NCBI GenBank assembly: GCA_937899725.1
Contig: CALCCA010000016.1
Span: 54,470 to 118,469 of the forward strand
Origin: an uncultured Halomicronema sp.
GTDB lineage: Bacteria; Cyanobacteriota; Cyanobacteriia; Phormidesmidales; Phormidesmidaceae
Length of the DNA stretch: 64,000 bases
Direction: 5' to 3'
Below the pieces are notes generated by a model. The model ran no database searches, was not told where the DNA came from, and was given only the letters and a program-made list of their open reading frames with translations. Numbering within the stretch: position 1 is the stretch's first letter; the number at the start of each line of letters is the position of its first letter. This document shows positions 46,460 to 56,030 of the stretch, piece after piece. Made by a program: the position numbers and the translations under genes.

Positions 46460-47191
46460 ATGCTAGAGACCCTCGACCATCCTGATTTTTTAGCCAGGGT
46501 TGAACACCCAGAAAACCTGGCTCTTTATGCCGATCAGCTGCATAAATGTTTTGTGCTACATGCTCAAGGGGGCGTCCGGCTGCCCGTGCTAGAGGGGCGA
46601 TCTTTGGCGGTGAGAGCCGGTGAGTGCGTGGCGCTGCAAGGAGCCTCGGGATCCGGTAAATCAACCTTTATGCGATCGCTCTATGCCAATTACCGCATTG
46701 ATCAGGGCGCAATTTGGGTCAAGCATTTAGGTGGCTGGGTTAACTTGCCGACCTTACCGCCCCACGATTTGATGGCGGTGCGCCAGCAGACGATCGGCTA
46801 TGTCAGTCAGTTTTTGCGCGTGATTCCCCGCGTTCCCGCTTGGGAGGTCGCGGCTGAACCGCTGATGAATTTGGGCGTTGACGCTGATGCGGCGCAAACG
46901 ACCGTGCAGGCATTATTCAGCCGCTTGCAGCTACCAGAACGCCTGTGGCACCTATCGCCCACCACCTTTTCGGGGGGTGAAAAGCAGCGGGTGAATATCG
47001 CCTATGCCTTCTCCGTGGACTATCCTATTTTGTTGTTGGATGAACCGACCTCCGCGTTAGATGCCGCTAATCGGGAGGTGGTCATGCAGCTCATTGAAGA
47101 ACGTAAGGCAAAAGGCTGTGCCATGGTGGGCATTTTTCACGATGACGAAGTGCGCAATCGGGTCTGTGATCGCGTCCTGCATTTCGCTTAA
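46460..47191 (+). CDS. phnL: PhnL, ABC-type ATPase of the C-P lyase system (orphan)
   Basis: 243 residues. Walker A GASGSGKSTFMRSLYANY (about 54-71), Q-loop GYVSQFLRVIPR, signature FSGGEKQR, Walker B ILLLDEPTSALD and H-loop GIFHDDEVRN. The sequence VLHAQGGVRLPVLEG and NYRIDQGAIWVKH matches PhnL specifically, not generic transporters. PhnL normally belongs to the C-P lyase complex for phosphonate breakdown; no phnGHIJKM gene is nearby. Its role alone is open. Convergent with gyrA. Confidence 0.88.
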   Translation: MLETLDHPDFLARVEHPENLALYADQLHKCFVLHAQGGVRLPVLEGRSLAVRAGECVALQGASGSGKSTFMRSLYANYRIDQGAIWVKHLGGWVNLPTLPPHDLMAVRQQTIGYVSQFLRVIPRVPAWEVAAEPLMNLGVDADAAQTTVQALFSRLQLPERLWHLSPTTFSGGEKQRVNIAYAFSVDYPILLLDEPTSALDAANREVVMQLIEERKAKGCAMVGIFHDDEVRNRVCDRVLHFA

Positions 47192-47211
47192 AACATCGAC
47201 GCTCGTGATCG

Positions 47212-47238
47212 CAGCGGTTTGGCACTGTCAAACCGCTG
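47212..47238. terminator. Hairpin terminator between phnL and gyrA
   Basis: CAGCGGTTTG (47212-47221), loop GCACTGT, CAAACCGCTG (47229-47238); perfect 10-bp stem between convergent genes. Confidence 0.75.
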
Positions 47239-47274
47239 TAAGAAACTCGGGGATCTGATTTGAGCGCCGCGCTT

Positions 47275-49965
47275 CTATTCTGCGTCTGCGTCGGCTGGCT
47301 CGTCAGGACTGGTCGTGTCCGATTCCACCGGGGTCACGTGGGTATCGACGGTGGTGACATCGGCATCCACTGCGACCACTGTCGCCACGCCTGCGGTATC
47401 TACCGCCGCCCCCTCTGTTTCGGCGTCTTCACCATCCACCTCATCTTCTTCCAGCTCCGCCGGCACGACGGCCACCGCCGCGATCGCGTCATCCTCATCG
47501 AGTCGCTGCAATCGCACGCCCTGTGCCGAGCGCGACTGAATCGAAATATCGTTCACCCGCTGGCGGATGATGATGCCGCGATTGGTCACCAGCATCAGCT
47601 CTTCTGACTCGTTAACGACTAACACCGCCACCAGTGAGTCATCGTCTAGGCGGAACTTGAGGGCTTTCAAGCCCATCCCCGCGCGATTTTGCAGGCGGAA
47701 GAGTTCAATCGGCACGCGCTTACCCATACCGCCCGCCGTAATCACCAAGATCCAAGGCCCTGGGCTGTTAGTCGCGGCTTCATCCGAGTCGTCGTCATCA
47801 TCGGTGTCCGCAATTTCGGCTTCTGCCACCGCATCCGTGACCTGGGAGGGCAGGATGTCCATGCTGATCAGCTCATCCCCGTCGCGCAGGTTCATCGCCT
47901 TCACGCCTCGGGTCGGCCGACCCAAGGGGCGCAGCTGGTCGTCATCCGCCTTGAAATGAATGGTCATCCCCTTGTGGGAGCCGATGAGAATGCTATCACT
48001 GGTGCGCGCTAACCGCACCCAGCGGAGCTGATCACCCTCCGCCAGAGAAATCGCAATGAGGCCGTTGGCGCGAATGCTGCTGAAGGCTGACAGGGCAGTC
48101 TTTTTAACGTAACCGCTTTGGGTCAGCATCACCAGATATTCGTCATCGGTGAATGCTTCCACGGCAATCACCGAGGTGATTTTCTCCTCTTTGGGGATGG
48201 GCAGCATCTGCACAATCGGAATCCCCTGGGAGGTGCGAGACCCCTCTGGCAGCTGATAGGCGCGCAGGGAATAGGAGACGCCGCGATCGCTAAAGAACAA
48301 AATGTGATCGTGGCAGCCACAGGTAATAAAGTGCTGAATGCCGTCGTCCTCTTTAATGCGGGCGCCAGCCTTACCGCGCGTGGCCCGGCTCTGGGCCTCG
48401 AAGGTATCGACGGGCATACGCTTGATGTAGCCGTACTCCGTTACCAGAATCACGACCTGCTCGTTGGCAATCAGCGAAATATCGGTCAGGTCGCCCGTAT
48501 CCGGTTCAATCACTGTGCGGCGGTCATCGCCGAAGCGATCACGCAGATTCTCTAGCTCGGACACGATGATGTCTAAAATCCGCTCGCGGCGGGCCAGGAT
48601 ATCCTGCAAGTCGGTAATGCGAGCCTGCAGCTCTTCGTGCTCACGCTGAATCTTGTCGGTTTCTAGCGCGGTCAACCGGCGCAGCTGCATCTGCAAAATG
48701 GCGTCCGCCTGCACCTCTGTTAGGCCGTAACCTTCAATCAGCCCCTGCTTGGCTGTCGGCGTGTCCGCCGCATGGCGAATCAGGGTGATGATGCCATCCA
48801 TGTTGTCCATGGCAATCAAATAGCCCTGCAGGATATGATCCCGCTCTTCAGCCTTCCGCAGCTGATATTGGGTGCGGCGGGTAATGGTTTCTACCCGGAA
48901 GTCGACAAAGACTTCCAGCATGGGTTTCAGGCCCAGCAGTTGGGGTTCACCATTTACCAGGGACAGCATGTTGACGCCGAAGTTGCTTTGCAGTGGCGTT
49001 TGCTTGTACAGATTGTTCAACACCACCCGCGCATAGGCATCTCGCTTGAGCTCAATGACGATGCGCATGCCCTCGCGATCGCTCTCATCGCGGATGTCAG
49101 AGATGCCGTCTAACCGGCGCTCATTCACCATTTCAGCGATCTTTTCGATCATCGCCGCCTTGTTGGTTTGGTAAGGCAGCTCGGTGATGATAATGGCGTC
49201 GCGATCGGGGCGGCCCCGCTGTTCAATCGTTTCGATATTGGCCACACCGCGCATGGTGACCGACCCGCGTCCCGTGGTGTAGGCATCGCGAATGCCCCGT
49301 GTGCCCAGAATCTGCGCCCCGGTGGGAAAATCTGGCCCCGGAATCAGCTGCAGCAGCTCCTCGAAGGAGATCTCGGGATTGCGAATCAGGGCGATCGTCC
49401 CGGTCAGCAGTTCGCGCAGGTTGTGGGGTGGAATGTTGGTGGCCATGCCCACCGCAATGCCCGATGACCCGTTGAGCAACAGCTGGGGCACCCGGGCGGG
49501 CATCACAATCGGCTCTTGCTGCGACCCGTCGAAGTTATCGGCAAAGTCAACGGTCTCGGCTTCAATGTCTTGCAGTAGCGACTCACCGGTCAGCGCCTGC
49601 AGGCGACATTCGGTGTATCGCATGGCGGCGGGCGGGTCGTTGTCGATAGAGCCAAAGTTGCCGTGGCCGTTGATTAACGGTGCCCGCATCGAAAAGTCTT
49701 GGGCCATGCGCACCAGGGCGTCGTACACCGCCGTGTCCCCGTGGGGATGATACTTACCCAGCACTTCACCCACAACACGGGCGCACTTTCGAAACGGGCG
49801 GTCATAGGTTAACCCCAACTCGTGCATAGCGTAGAGAATGCGGCGATGTACCGGCTTCAGCCCGTCTCTCGAATCCGGCAGCGCCCGCCCCACAATGACG
49901 CTCATGGCGTATTCCAAATAAGACCGGGACATTTCGTTCCGTAAGTCTGTGGGGATAATTGTCAT
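47275..49965 (-). CDS. gyrA: DNA gyrase subunit A
   Basis: 896 residues from ATG at 49965 ([19 protein letters not shown]); six further codons upstream are in frame. N-terminal breakage-reunion domain with active Tyr in AMRYTECRL and the [16 protein letters not shown] segment; QRxH-type GyrA-box region [12 protein letters not shown]-terminal beta-pinwheel with repeated blades ([46 protein letters not shown]). An acidic insert (about 755-775) and a 60-residue Asp/Glu/Val/Thr tail follow. GyrA rather than ParC by the box region and length. Introduces negative supercoils with GyrB. Confidence 0.95.
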   Translation of the reverse strand: MTIIPTDLRNEMSRSYLEYAMSVIVGRALPDSRDGLKPVHRRILYAMHELGLTYDRPFRKCARVVGEVLGKYHPHGDTAVYDALVRMAQDFSMRAPLINGHGNFGSIDNDPPAAMRYTECRLQALTGESLLQDIEAETVDFADNFDGSQQEPIVMPARVPQLLLNGSSGIAVGMATNIPPHNLRELLTGTIALIRNPEISFEELLQLIPGPDFPTGAQILGTRGIRDAYTTGRGSVTMRGVANIETIEQRGRPDRDAIIITELPYQTNKAAMIEKIAEMVNERRLDGISDIRDESDREGMRIVIELKRDAYARVVLNNLYKQTPLQSNFGVNMLSLVNGEPQLLGLKPMLEVFVDFRVETITRRTQYQLRKAEERDHILQGYLIAMDNMDGIITLIRHAADTPTAKQGLIEGYGLTEVQADAILQMQLRRLTALETDKIQREHEELQARITDLQDILARRERILDIIVSELENLRDRFGDDRRTVIEPDTGDLTDISLIANEQVVILVTEYGYIKRMPVDTFEAQSRATRGKAGARIKEDDGIQHFITCGCHDHILFFSDRGVSYSLRAYQLPEGSRTSQGIPIVQMLPIPKEEKITSVIAVEAFTDDEYLVMLTQSGYVKKTALSAFSSIRANGLIAISLAEGDQLRWVRLARTSDSILIGSHKGMTIHFKADDDQLRPLGRPTRGVKAMNLRDGDELISMDILPSQVTDAVAEAEIADTDDDDDSDEAATNSPGPWILVITAGGMGKRVPIELFRLQNRAGMGLKALKFRLDDDSLVAVLVVNESEELMLVTNRGIIIRQRVNDISIQSRSAQGVRLQRLDEDDAIAAVAVVPAELEEDEVDGEDAETEGAAVDTAGVATVVAVDADVTTVDTHVTPVESDTTSPDEPADADAE

Positions 49966-49991
49966 GGGGTTAGAAAGCTCCAAAATCGTAA

Positions 49992-50046
49992 AAATTTAGC
50001 CGCTATCACAGACTCGAATCGTCTGCCTGAGATCGCGGCTAAATTT
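49992..50046. promoter_or_regulatory. Inverted repeat in the gyrA leader
   Basis: AAATTTAGCCGC (49992-50003) and GCGGCTAAATTT (50035-50046), perfect 12-bp arms, 31-base centre that contains a second small inverted repeat CAGAC...GTCTG. It lies 27-81 bases upstream of the gyrA start on the minus strand and before the divergent deacetylase gene. Could be a leader stem-loop, a cruciform, or a repressor site. Confidence 0.65.
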
Positions 50047-50160
50047 ATCGAAAAGTGTTTGACAGTATCACTTATTTTATCACGTTTTTTAGGTTCCAGA
50101 GAGGGGCGGTATGCTATAAGAACAGATGCTCAACACCGCAACAGCGGAGTTTTTCAGCCT

Positions 50161-51105
50161 ATGGCTTCTCAGCTCACCGTGATCTATTCCGAGGCGTTTC
50201 TGCAGCACGAAACCGGCCCCCTTCATCCCGAAAATTCTGGCCGCTTGGGCGCGATCGCCCAAGCGCTCAAAGCCATGCCTTGGGCGGCTCAGTTACAGTG
50301 GCAACTACCCACGGCGATCGCTGATCGTGATCCTGATAGCTCCATTCGCGCGGTGCACCAGCCGCAGTACCTCAGGGCCTTGGCCCAGCTAGCGGCGAGG
50401 GGCGGCGGTCGCCTTGACCCCGATACGCCGGTCTCCTCCCAAAGCTTCGACGTGGCGCTGCTGGCGGTTAACGGCTGGCTCGATGGCGTCGATTGTGTGT
50501 TGCAACGGCAGTCGGCTTTTGTGCTGTCGCGTCCACCCGGTCACCATGCCATCAGCGATCGCGGCATGGGGTTTTGTCTATTAGGCAATGCGGCGATCGC
50601 CGCCCACTATGCCCTACAACAGCCCGGTATTGATCGCGTCGCCATTTTGGATTGGGATGTGCACCACGGCAACGGCACTCAAGCCCTGGTAGAACAAAAC
50701 CCGCATATTGCCTACTGCTCGCTGCATCAGTCACCGGCCTACCCCGGCACGGGAGAGGCGAGCGAACGGGGCTTTCACCACAACGTGCTCAACATTCCCA
50801 TGGCGCGGGGCAGCACTCTGGCGGAGTATCAGCCCCAATTCGAGCAGGCGGTACTGCCGTTTTTACGTGACTTCAATTCCGATTTGCTAATCGTCAGTGC
50901 GGGCTATGACGCCAACCACGCTGATCCGCTGGCGGGGGTCTCGTTGCAGCCCTCAGACTACGGTCTGTTCACCCAATATTGTCTGCAGATTCAGCCCCAT
51001 CTACTCTTTGGCTTAGAAGGCGGGTATGACTACGAGGCGCTGGCGCAATCGGTGGTTGCCACCATCGCTGCCTGCCTAGAAACGGAAGCCGTCCAAATGC
51101 GGTAG
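50161..51105 (+). CDS. Histone-deacetylase-family amidohydrolase
   Basis: 314 residues from ATG 50161 (MASQLTVIYSEAFLQH); a longer frame from 50059 covers the promoter region. Zn-dependent arginase/deacetylase fold: RPPGHHAISDRGMGFCLLGN with the catalytic His pair, DWDVHHGNGTQALVEQ with metal ligands, SAGYDANHADPLAGVSL, and EGGYDYEALAQSV. Homologues deacetylate acetylpolyamines or other small amides; the substrate is not certain. Divergent from gyrA. Confidence 0.92.
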   Translation: MASQLTVIYSEAFLQHETGPLHPENSGRLGAIAQALKAMPWAAQLQWQLPTAIADRDPDSSIRAVHQPQYLRALAQLAARGGGRLDPDTPVSSQSFDVALLAVNGWLDGVDCVLQRQSAFVLSRPPGHHAISDRGMGFCLLGNAAIAAHYALQQPGIDRVAILDWDVHHGNGTQALVEQNPHIAYCSLHQSPAYPGTGEASERGFHHNVLNIPMARGSTLAEYQPQFEQAVLPFLRDFNSDLLIVSAGYDANHADPLAGVSLQPSDYGLFTQYCLQIQPHLLFGLEGGYDYEALAQSVVATIAACLETEAVQMR

Positions 51106-51482
51106 CGATCGCCTGAGCGCCACCGCCGCCGATTATTCTGAGTTGCCGGGTAACTGCTGCGGCTCGACGGACAATAGCCGTAACGGTTTTGCCATCCCAC
51201 ATCCCGGCGATCAAGACGCGATCTTTGCGCCATGCCCTGAACCTCATCACCGATATGCTCAGGAATCCGGCGATTTGCGGCTTGGTTCTGGGGGAAACCG
51301 GCGGCTATGATGGGGACACATTCAGGGGATTCCTGATCCAGGAGGGGAGGCGTTTGAGGCGTTGTCCCGCTGCCGAAATCCGACTGGTGGTTTCTGACGC
51401 TCTACCTGACCCAGCTGGTTGATCTGCCGTTGCCCAGCCCGATCACCGCTGGTGGACGACTGTCGTTTCCCCCATCGCACCC
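51106..51482. other. Spacer, no gene
   Basis: 377 bases between the deacetylase and the pentapeptide gene. GC-rich, no convincing reading frame, repeat or RNA. Presumably the promoter of the pentapeptide-pilin gene near its 3' end. Confidence 0.4.
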
Positions 51483-52685
51483 ATGACATTTTTTCTGACC
51501 GCTCCGCAATCAGGATTGGCGCTGACGTTGGCACTGGCGGGGGCCACCCTGCTCAGCGCCGCCGAGATCGCCGCGAACCCAGCCGATATTCAGCAGCTGC
51601 TACAAACCAACCTCTGTGAAAACTGTGATCTGTCAGGGGCAAACCTCCGTGGTTTAAATCTGCAGGAAGCTCAGTTGCAGGGGGCCAATTTGCAGGGCGC
51701 TCGGCTCAATTTTTCCGACTTGAGCCGAGCGAATTTGCGCCAGGCCAATCTGCAAGGCGCAGAAATTTCCGGTACCCGCTTTCAAGGCACCAATCTGCAG
51801 TCAGCAGATTTGACCGATGCGATCGTCACCAACATCTGTCCTGCCGTTTCTAGTGATTCCGACTGGTTCATGACCTCCGACTGTGTCGCTTTAGATCTGG
51901 TGACAACCCTTGGTACGGAACTGTGTGACCCGGTTTACGACCTGCAGGGCGTCGTTCCTGATCTGGATGAATGGCTAGACATCTGTTCTGCCGATTGGGA
52001 AGTGTATGCCTATCTGTTCTACGGCTATCCCGGTAGTCTAGACGGCATCCAGCTTGGGGTTGATCTCCTGGGAGCTGACCTCACCGCCGCTCGTCTCACG
52101 GGCGTCGATCTCAGCGGTGCTGATCTACGCTACGCCCGACTCGACCAGACCGATCTGACCGGAGTCACGTTCGACTATGCTCTGCTGTGGGATGCCGATA
52201 TTGTTGATGTCCAGAATGCCAACTTTGACGGGGCAATACTGACCCAGGCCGATGTGAGCACGACCCTGGGCAGCCTGTATGAACAAAGTGAGATGCAGGT
52301 CTGGCAGGTTGAGGCCCAATCGTATTTAGGGGCGATGAATCGGGCACAGCAGGCTTATTATTTGGAGGCTAGCGAATTTGCTCGCGAACTGTCGCTGCTA
52401 CAAGTGGGCATTCCTCAGATTACCGAGGGCTATCGCTATGGTGTGGCCCAAATTGCCGATGATCATGTGATTAATCGCGCTGTGCCCCTGCAAGAAAACT
52501 TGGTTGCCTACATGGGGATTGCCTATCTCACCACAACCACGAATGGTGAAGTGTTCTCTACAGCGCTCCTCTGCGAAGCCGAGCCCGACAGTCCCAATCC
52601 GAATATAGCGATCACCTTTACTCCCCCGGCCCAAGCGGATATTGTCGCGACTTGTCCTGACGGCTGGCAAGACGTAGATTTTTAA
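51483..52685 (+). CDS. Pentapeptide-repeat protein fused to a type IV pilin-like (GspG/H) domain
   Basis: 400 residues. Signal-like hydrophobic N-terminus (SGLALTLALAGATLLSAAE), then pentapeptide repeats in two blocks: about 47-120 (NLCENCDLSGANLRGLNL onward, A(N/D)LxG pattern) and about 190-265 (LGVDLLGADLTAARLTG...). Residues about 275-400 resemble a type IV pilin-like G/H domain seen in cyanobacteria: SYLGAMNRAQQAYYLEASEF and LTTTTNGEVFSTALLCEA. So an exported right-handed helix carrying a pilin-like cap. Function unknown. Domain assignment of the C-terminus is from pattern memory. Confidence 0.78.
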   Translation: MTFFLTAPQSGLALTLALAGATLLSAAEIAANPADIQQLLQTNLCENCDLSGANLRGLNLQEAQLQGANLQGARLNFSDLSRANLRQANLQGAEISGTRFQGTNLQSADLTDAIVTNICPAVSSDSDWFMTSDCVALDLVTTLGTELCDPVYDLQGVVPDLDEWLDICSADWEVYAYLFYGYPGSLDGIQLGVDLLGADLTAARLTGVDLSGADLRYARLDQTDLTGVTFDYALLWDADIVDVQNANFDGAILTQADVSTTLGSLYEQSEMQVWQVEAQSYLGAMNRAQQAYYLEASEFARELSLLQVGIPQITEGYRYGVAQIADDHVINRAVPLQENLVAYMGIAYLTTTTNGEVFSTALLCEAEPDSPNPNIAITFTPPAQADIVATCPDGWQDVDF

Positions 52686-52870
52686 CGCTCTGACCGTACC
52701 GAGTACGTAAGTAGAGTGTGAGAGTAGAGAGTTTCTCAAAACCAGCGTCCTGGCAATGCAGGGGAGTGGAAGAGCATGGGGCCAGATTGGTCGTCTTGCT
52801 TTCAGAAGAGCGGGATTAGCGGCTTGGTAGAAAGGGGCGGGCCGTGATCGCCCATAGCCGTTGCAAAAGC

Positions 52871-53707
52871 TCACTCTAGCTCTGGTTGATAAGTTGCCAC
52901 CAGGTCTTGAAAGGCCAGCAGCACCTGCTGATGGCGATCGCCCGCCACCCAGGGAAAATCGTTGTGGCCCGCCGCTTCGACCCAGAGTGATAGCTTGGGT
53001 TCGGGCAAGGCGTCGTACAGAGTCTGGCTGTGCTCAAAGGGAATGACGCGATCGGCTTGACCATGCATCACCAGTACCGGCACCTGAATCTCTGGTAGTT
53101 TGTCGAGATTCGGAAACTTGTCAAAGGGCAGTAGCGGAAAGGGCACCACCACTCGAAACACCGACGTAAACGTGCTCTCTAAGATCAAGCCTGCGATCGC
53201 CTGTTGGGTGGCTAATTCGACAGCGGGGCCGCCGCCAATGGATCGCCCGTAGACGATAATCTGCTCAGCTGGAATGTTGAGCTGCTGAGTGAGATAGGTA
53301 TAGGCCGCGTCGGCCTCTTCATAGGCATTCCTCTCGCTGGGGCGACCATCGCTGGTGCCATAGCCCCGGTAGTCATAGGCAAAAACGCTAAACCCGAAAC
53401 TGTGCAACCGTTCTAAAACCGGACGCACCGTGCCCAAATCTTCGGCATTGCCGTGAATGTAGAGCAGTGTATAAGTGGCTTGCTCGTTGAATCGGTAGGT
53501 GCCAGAAATTGCTTCGGTCTCATTGACCGGAATTTTGAGAATCGCCTCGGTATCTTGATAGCTGGCCGGTGGCGGCAAAAAAATCATGCTGTCGGCTCGA
53601 AAAAAGACGTAGACCGCAAAAAAGGTGTAGATAAAAATGACAGAGCGTAGCAGTCTTTGCCAACTCAATTCGCCAATTAGCAGCTGTTTTAATCGAGAAT
53701 CTGACAT
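52871..53707 (-). CDS. Alpha/beta hydrolase (ABHD13/BEM46-like)
   Basis: 278 residues. N-terminal membrane anchor (about 17-35, LLRSVIFIYTFFAVYVFFRA). Nucleophile elbow VYGRSIGGGPAVEL (Ser about 155), oxyanion region LYIHGNAEDLG, acid HGQADRVIPFEH, and catalytic His in EAAGHNDFPW. This is the pattern of the BEM46/ABHD13 serine hydrolases; substrates are probably lipids or thioesters. The gene is isolated between the pentapeptide gene and the glmS region. Confidence 0.9.
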   Translation of the reverse strand: MSDSRLKQLLIGELSWQRLLRSVIFIYTFFAVYVFFRADSMIFLPPPASYQDTEAILKIPVNETEAISGTYRFNEQATYTLLYIHGNAEDLGTVRPVLERLHSFGFSVFAYDYRGYGTSDGRPSERNAYEEADAAYTYLTQQLNIPAEQIIVYGRSIGGGPAVELATQQAIAGLILESTFTSVFRVVVPFPLLPFDKFPNLDKLPEIQVPVLVMHGQADRVIPFEHSQTLYDALPEPKLSLWVEAAGHNDFPWVAGDRHQQVLLAFQDLVATYQPELE

Positions 53708-54065
53708 GAGTACGCGTCGTGAACGGCAGATTTCAGCTTGACTTAGATGACGTTGGGAATGTGATCGCGGTGTCCGCCGTTTAACAGTCTGGCCGAGCGC
53801 GGCGGCAATCGCACTGAATCAGAGCAGCCGGGAGGCCCAATGCTGAAGGCTGCCAGTCTTTGAATGGCATGGAATGCTCTCAAGGGGGCTGGGCGATGTC
53901 CGACTCAACCACAGACTCCAGCGAATAAGTTGTATCATTCACATCCATACAGACTTCCCAGCGTCTCGTCTGGCCCCCGGTATTGAGCAGGGGCTGATCT
54001 CGTTCAGATTGTGGGCACTGACGCCCAACATTGACACTCTTGTGACCCTTTAAGGAGCAGCTTCT
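53708..54065. other. Spacer upstream of glmS
   Basis: 358 bases between divergent genes. Holds the ribosome binding site TAAGGAG (54051-54057) of glmS and a TTGACA box at 54033-54038, near GGGC-ACTGAC-GCCC at 54014-54027. No gene or riboswitch recognised; psaC, often next to glmS in cyanobacteria, is not here. Confidence 0.45.
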
Positions 54066-55964
54066 ATGTGTGGCATTGTCGGTTATATCGGAACCCGTCC
54101 CGCTAGCGACATTTTGATGGAAGGGCTGCAAAAGTTGGAATATCGCGGCTATGACTCAGCTGGCGTCGCCACCGTGCTCGAAGGTGAGCTGCACTGTGTG
54201 CGGGCTAAGGGCAAGCTGCAAAATCTGGCAGAAAAAATCGAAGGTCAAGAAAATCCGGCTCGGCTCGGCATTGGCCACACACGCTGGGCCACCCACGGCA
54301 AACCCGAAGAACACAACGCCCACCCCCACACCGACACCTATCGTCGCATCGCGGTGGTGCAAAACGGCATTATTGAAAACTATCGCGAACTGCGAGCCAC
54401 CCTGAAGGAAAAAGGGCACGAGTTTCGCTCCGATACTGACACAGAGGTGATTCCCCATCTGATTGCGGAACACCTCAAGCATCTAACGGCGGCAGGCGCA
54501 ATTGAAGCTGATCCCTTTTTTGAAGCGGTGCGGCTGAGCGTCAAGCAGTTAGAAGGGGCCTTTGCCCTAGCCGTGATCAATGCCGACTATCCGGACGATT
54601 TAATTGTGGTGCGGCAGCAGGCGCCCTTGATCATTGGCTTAGGTCAAGGGGAGTTTTTCTGCGCGTCGGATACTCCGGCGATCGTGCCCCACACCCGCGC
54701 CGTTTTGCCGTTAGAAAATGGGGAGTTAGCGCGGCTGACGCCAACCGGTGTTGAAGTCTATACCTTTGAGGGCGATCGCCTCAAAAAGCGACCCTTCTCG
54801 CTGAACTGGAACCCCATCATGGTCGAGAAGCAGGGCTTCAAGCATTTCATGCTGAAGGAAATCTATGAGCAGCCAGGGGTCGTGCGAACCGGGTTAGAAA
54901 CCTATTTAGACACCGCTTGGACGAGCGATCGCGCGACCAAGCCGGTTCACTTGGGCTTGCCCGACAACGTTTTGGATGACCTTGAGCAGGTGCAAATCGT
55001 GGCCTGCGGCACCAGTTGGCATGCCAGTCTAGTGGGCCAATATTTAATCGAGCAGCTGGCAGGCATTCCCACCAGGGTGCAGTACGCCTCAGAGTTCCGA
55101 TATTCGCCCTCACCGCTAACCCGCCACACCTTGACCATTGGCGTGACGCAATCGGGCGAAACTGCCGATACGTTAGCCGCACTCGAAATGGAACAGGCGC
55201 GTCGCGCCGAAGCTGCTGATTCAGCGCTCATGCCCCGCATGTTGGGCATCACCAATCGACCCGAAAGTTCCCTATCCCGCCTTGTGCCCCACATCATCGA
55301 CACCCACGCGGGCATTGAGATCGGCGTCGCCGCGACCAAGACCTTTACTGCTCAGGTGATGGCGTTTTACTTTTTGGCGCTGGATCTGGCCTATCGCCGT
55401 CAAACGCTGACTCCTGAAGCGATCGAACAGCTGATCGAAGATCTGCGTCTGTTGCCCGCCCAAATTGAATCGGTGCTCGAAAGTCAGGAACGCTACATCG
55501 AAGAGCTGGCACACAACTTTAGTGATACGCAAGACTTCATCTATCTGGGTCGGGGCATCAACTTCCCCATTGCCCTAGAAGGTGCTCTGAAGCTGAAGGA
55601 GATCAGCTACATTCATGCCGAAGGCTACCCCGCTGGCGAAATGAAGCACGGCCCGATCGCGCTGTTGGATGCCAAAGTACCGGTGGTGGCGATCGCTATG
55701 CCGGGCAATGTCTACGAAAAGGTGCTCTCCAACGCGCAGGAAGCCAAAGCGCGGGATGCCCAATTGATTGGCGTAGTGCCGATGAATGATGAGGAAGCGG
55801 AGTTTACCTTTGACTCGCTACTGCCGGTGCCGGTGGTGGATGAATTGCTTTCGCCGGTGCTGACGGTGATTCCTCTACAGCTGTTGGCCTATCACATCGC
55901 CGCGCGACGGGGACTAGACGTCGATCAGCCCCGCAACCTGGCTAAGAGCGTGACGGTGGAATAG
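54066..55964 (+). CDS. glmS: Glutamine-fructose-6-phosphate aminotransferase
   Basis: 632 residues. First step of UDP-GlcNAc synthesis: fructose-6-P + glutamine to glucosamine-6-P. N-terminal Ntn glutaminase starts MCGIVGYIGTRPA with the catalytic Cys at residue 2, and has GIGHTRWATHGKP and QNGIIENYREL; two SIS isomerase domains follow (VACGTSWHASLVGQYL, GVTQSGETADTLAAL, YLGRGINFPIALEGALKLKE-type region, EGYPAGEMKHGP). Ends ARRGLDVDQPRNLAKSVTVE. Just upstream of the defence island. Confidence 0.97.
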   Translation: MCGIVGYIGTRPASDILMEGLQKLEYRGYDSAGVATVLEGELHCVRAKGKLQNLAEKIEGQENPARLGIGHTRWATHGKPEEHNAHPHTDTYRRIAVVQNGIIENYRELRATLKEKGHEFRSDTDTEVIPHLIAEHLKHLTAAGAIEADPFFEAVRLSVKQLEGAFALAVINADYPDDLIVVRQQAPLIIGLGQGEFFCASDTPAIVPHTRAVLPLENGELARLTPTGVEVYTFEGDRLKKRPFSLNWNPIMVEKQGFKHFMLKEIYEQPGVVRTGLETYLDTAWTSDRATKPVHLGLPDNVLDDLEQVQIVACGTSWHASLVGQYLIEQLAGIPTRVQYASEFRYSPSPLTRHTLTIGVTQSGETADTLAALEMEQARRAEAADSALMPRMLGITNRPESSLSRLVPHIIDTHAGIEIGVAATKTFTAQVMAFYFLALDLAYRRQTLTPEAIEQLIEDLRLLPAQIESVLESQERYIEELAHNFSDTQDFIYLGRGINFPIALEGALKLKEISYIHAEGYPAGEMKHGPIALLDAKVPVVAIAMPGNVYEKVLSNAQEAKARDAQLIGVVPMNDEEAEFTFDSLLPVPVVDELLSPVLTVIPLQLLAYHIAARRGLDVDQPRNLAKSVTVE

Positions 55965-56030
55965 GCAACCATCACTCTGTGTAAAGAAACTTGCGTAATC
56001 TTAGGGGTTAGCTTTAGACCCTGAATTCGC

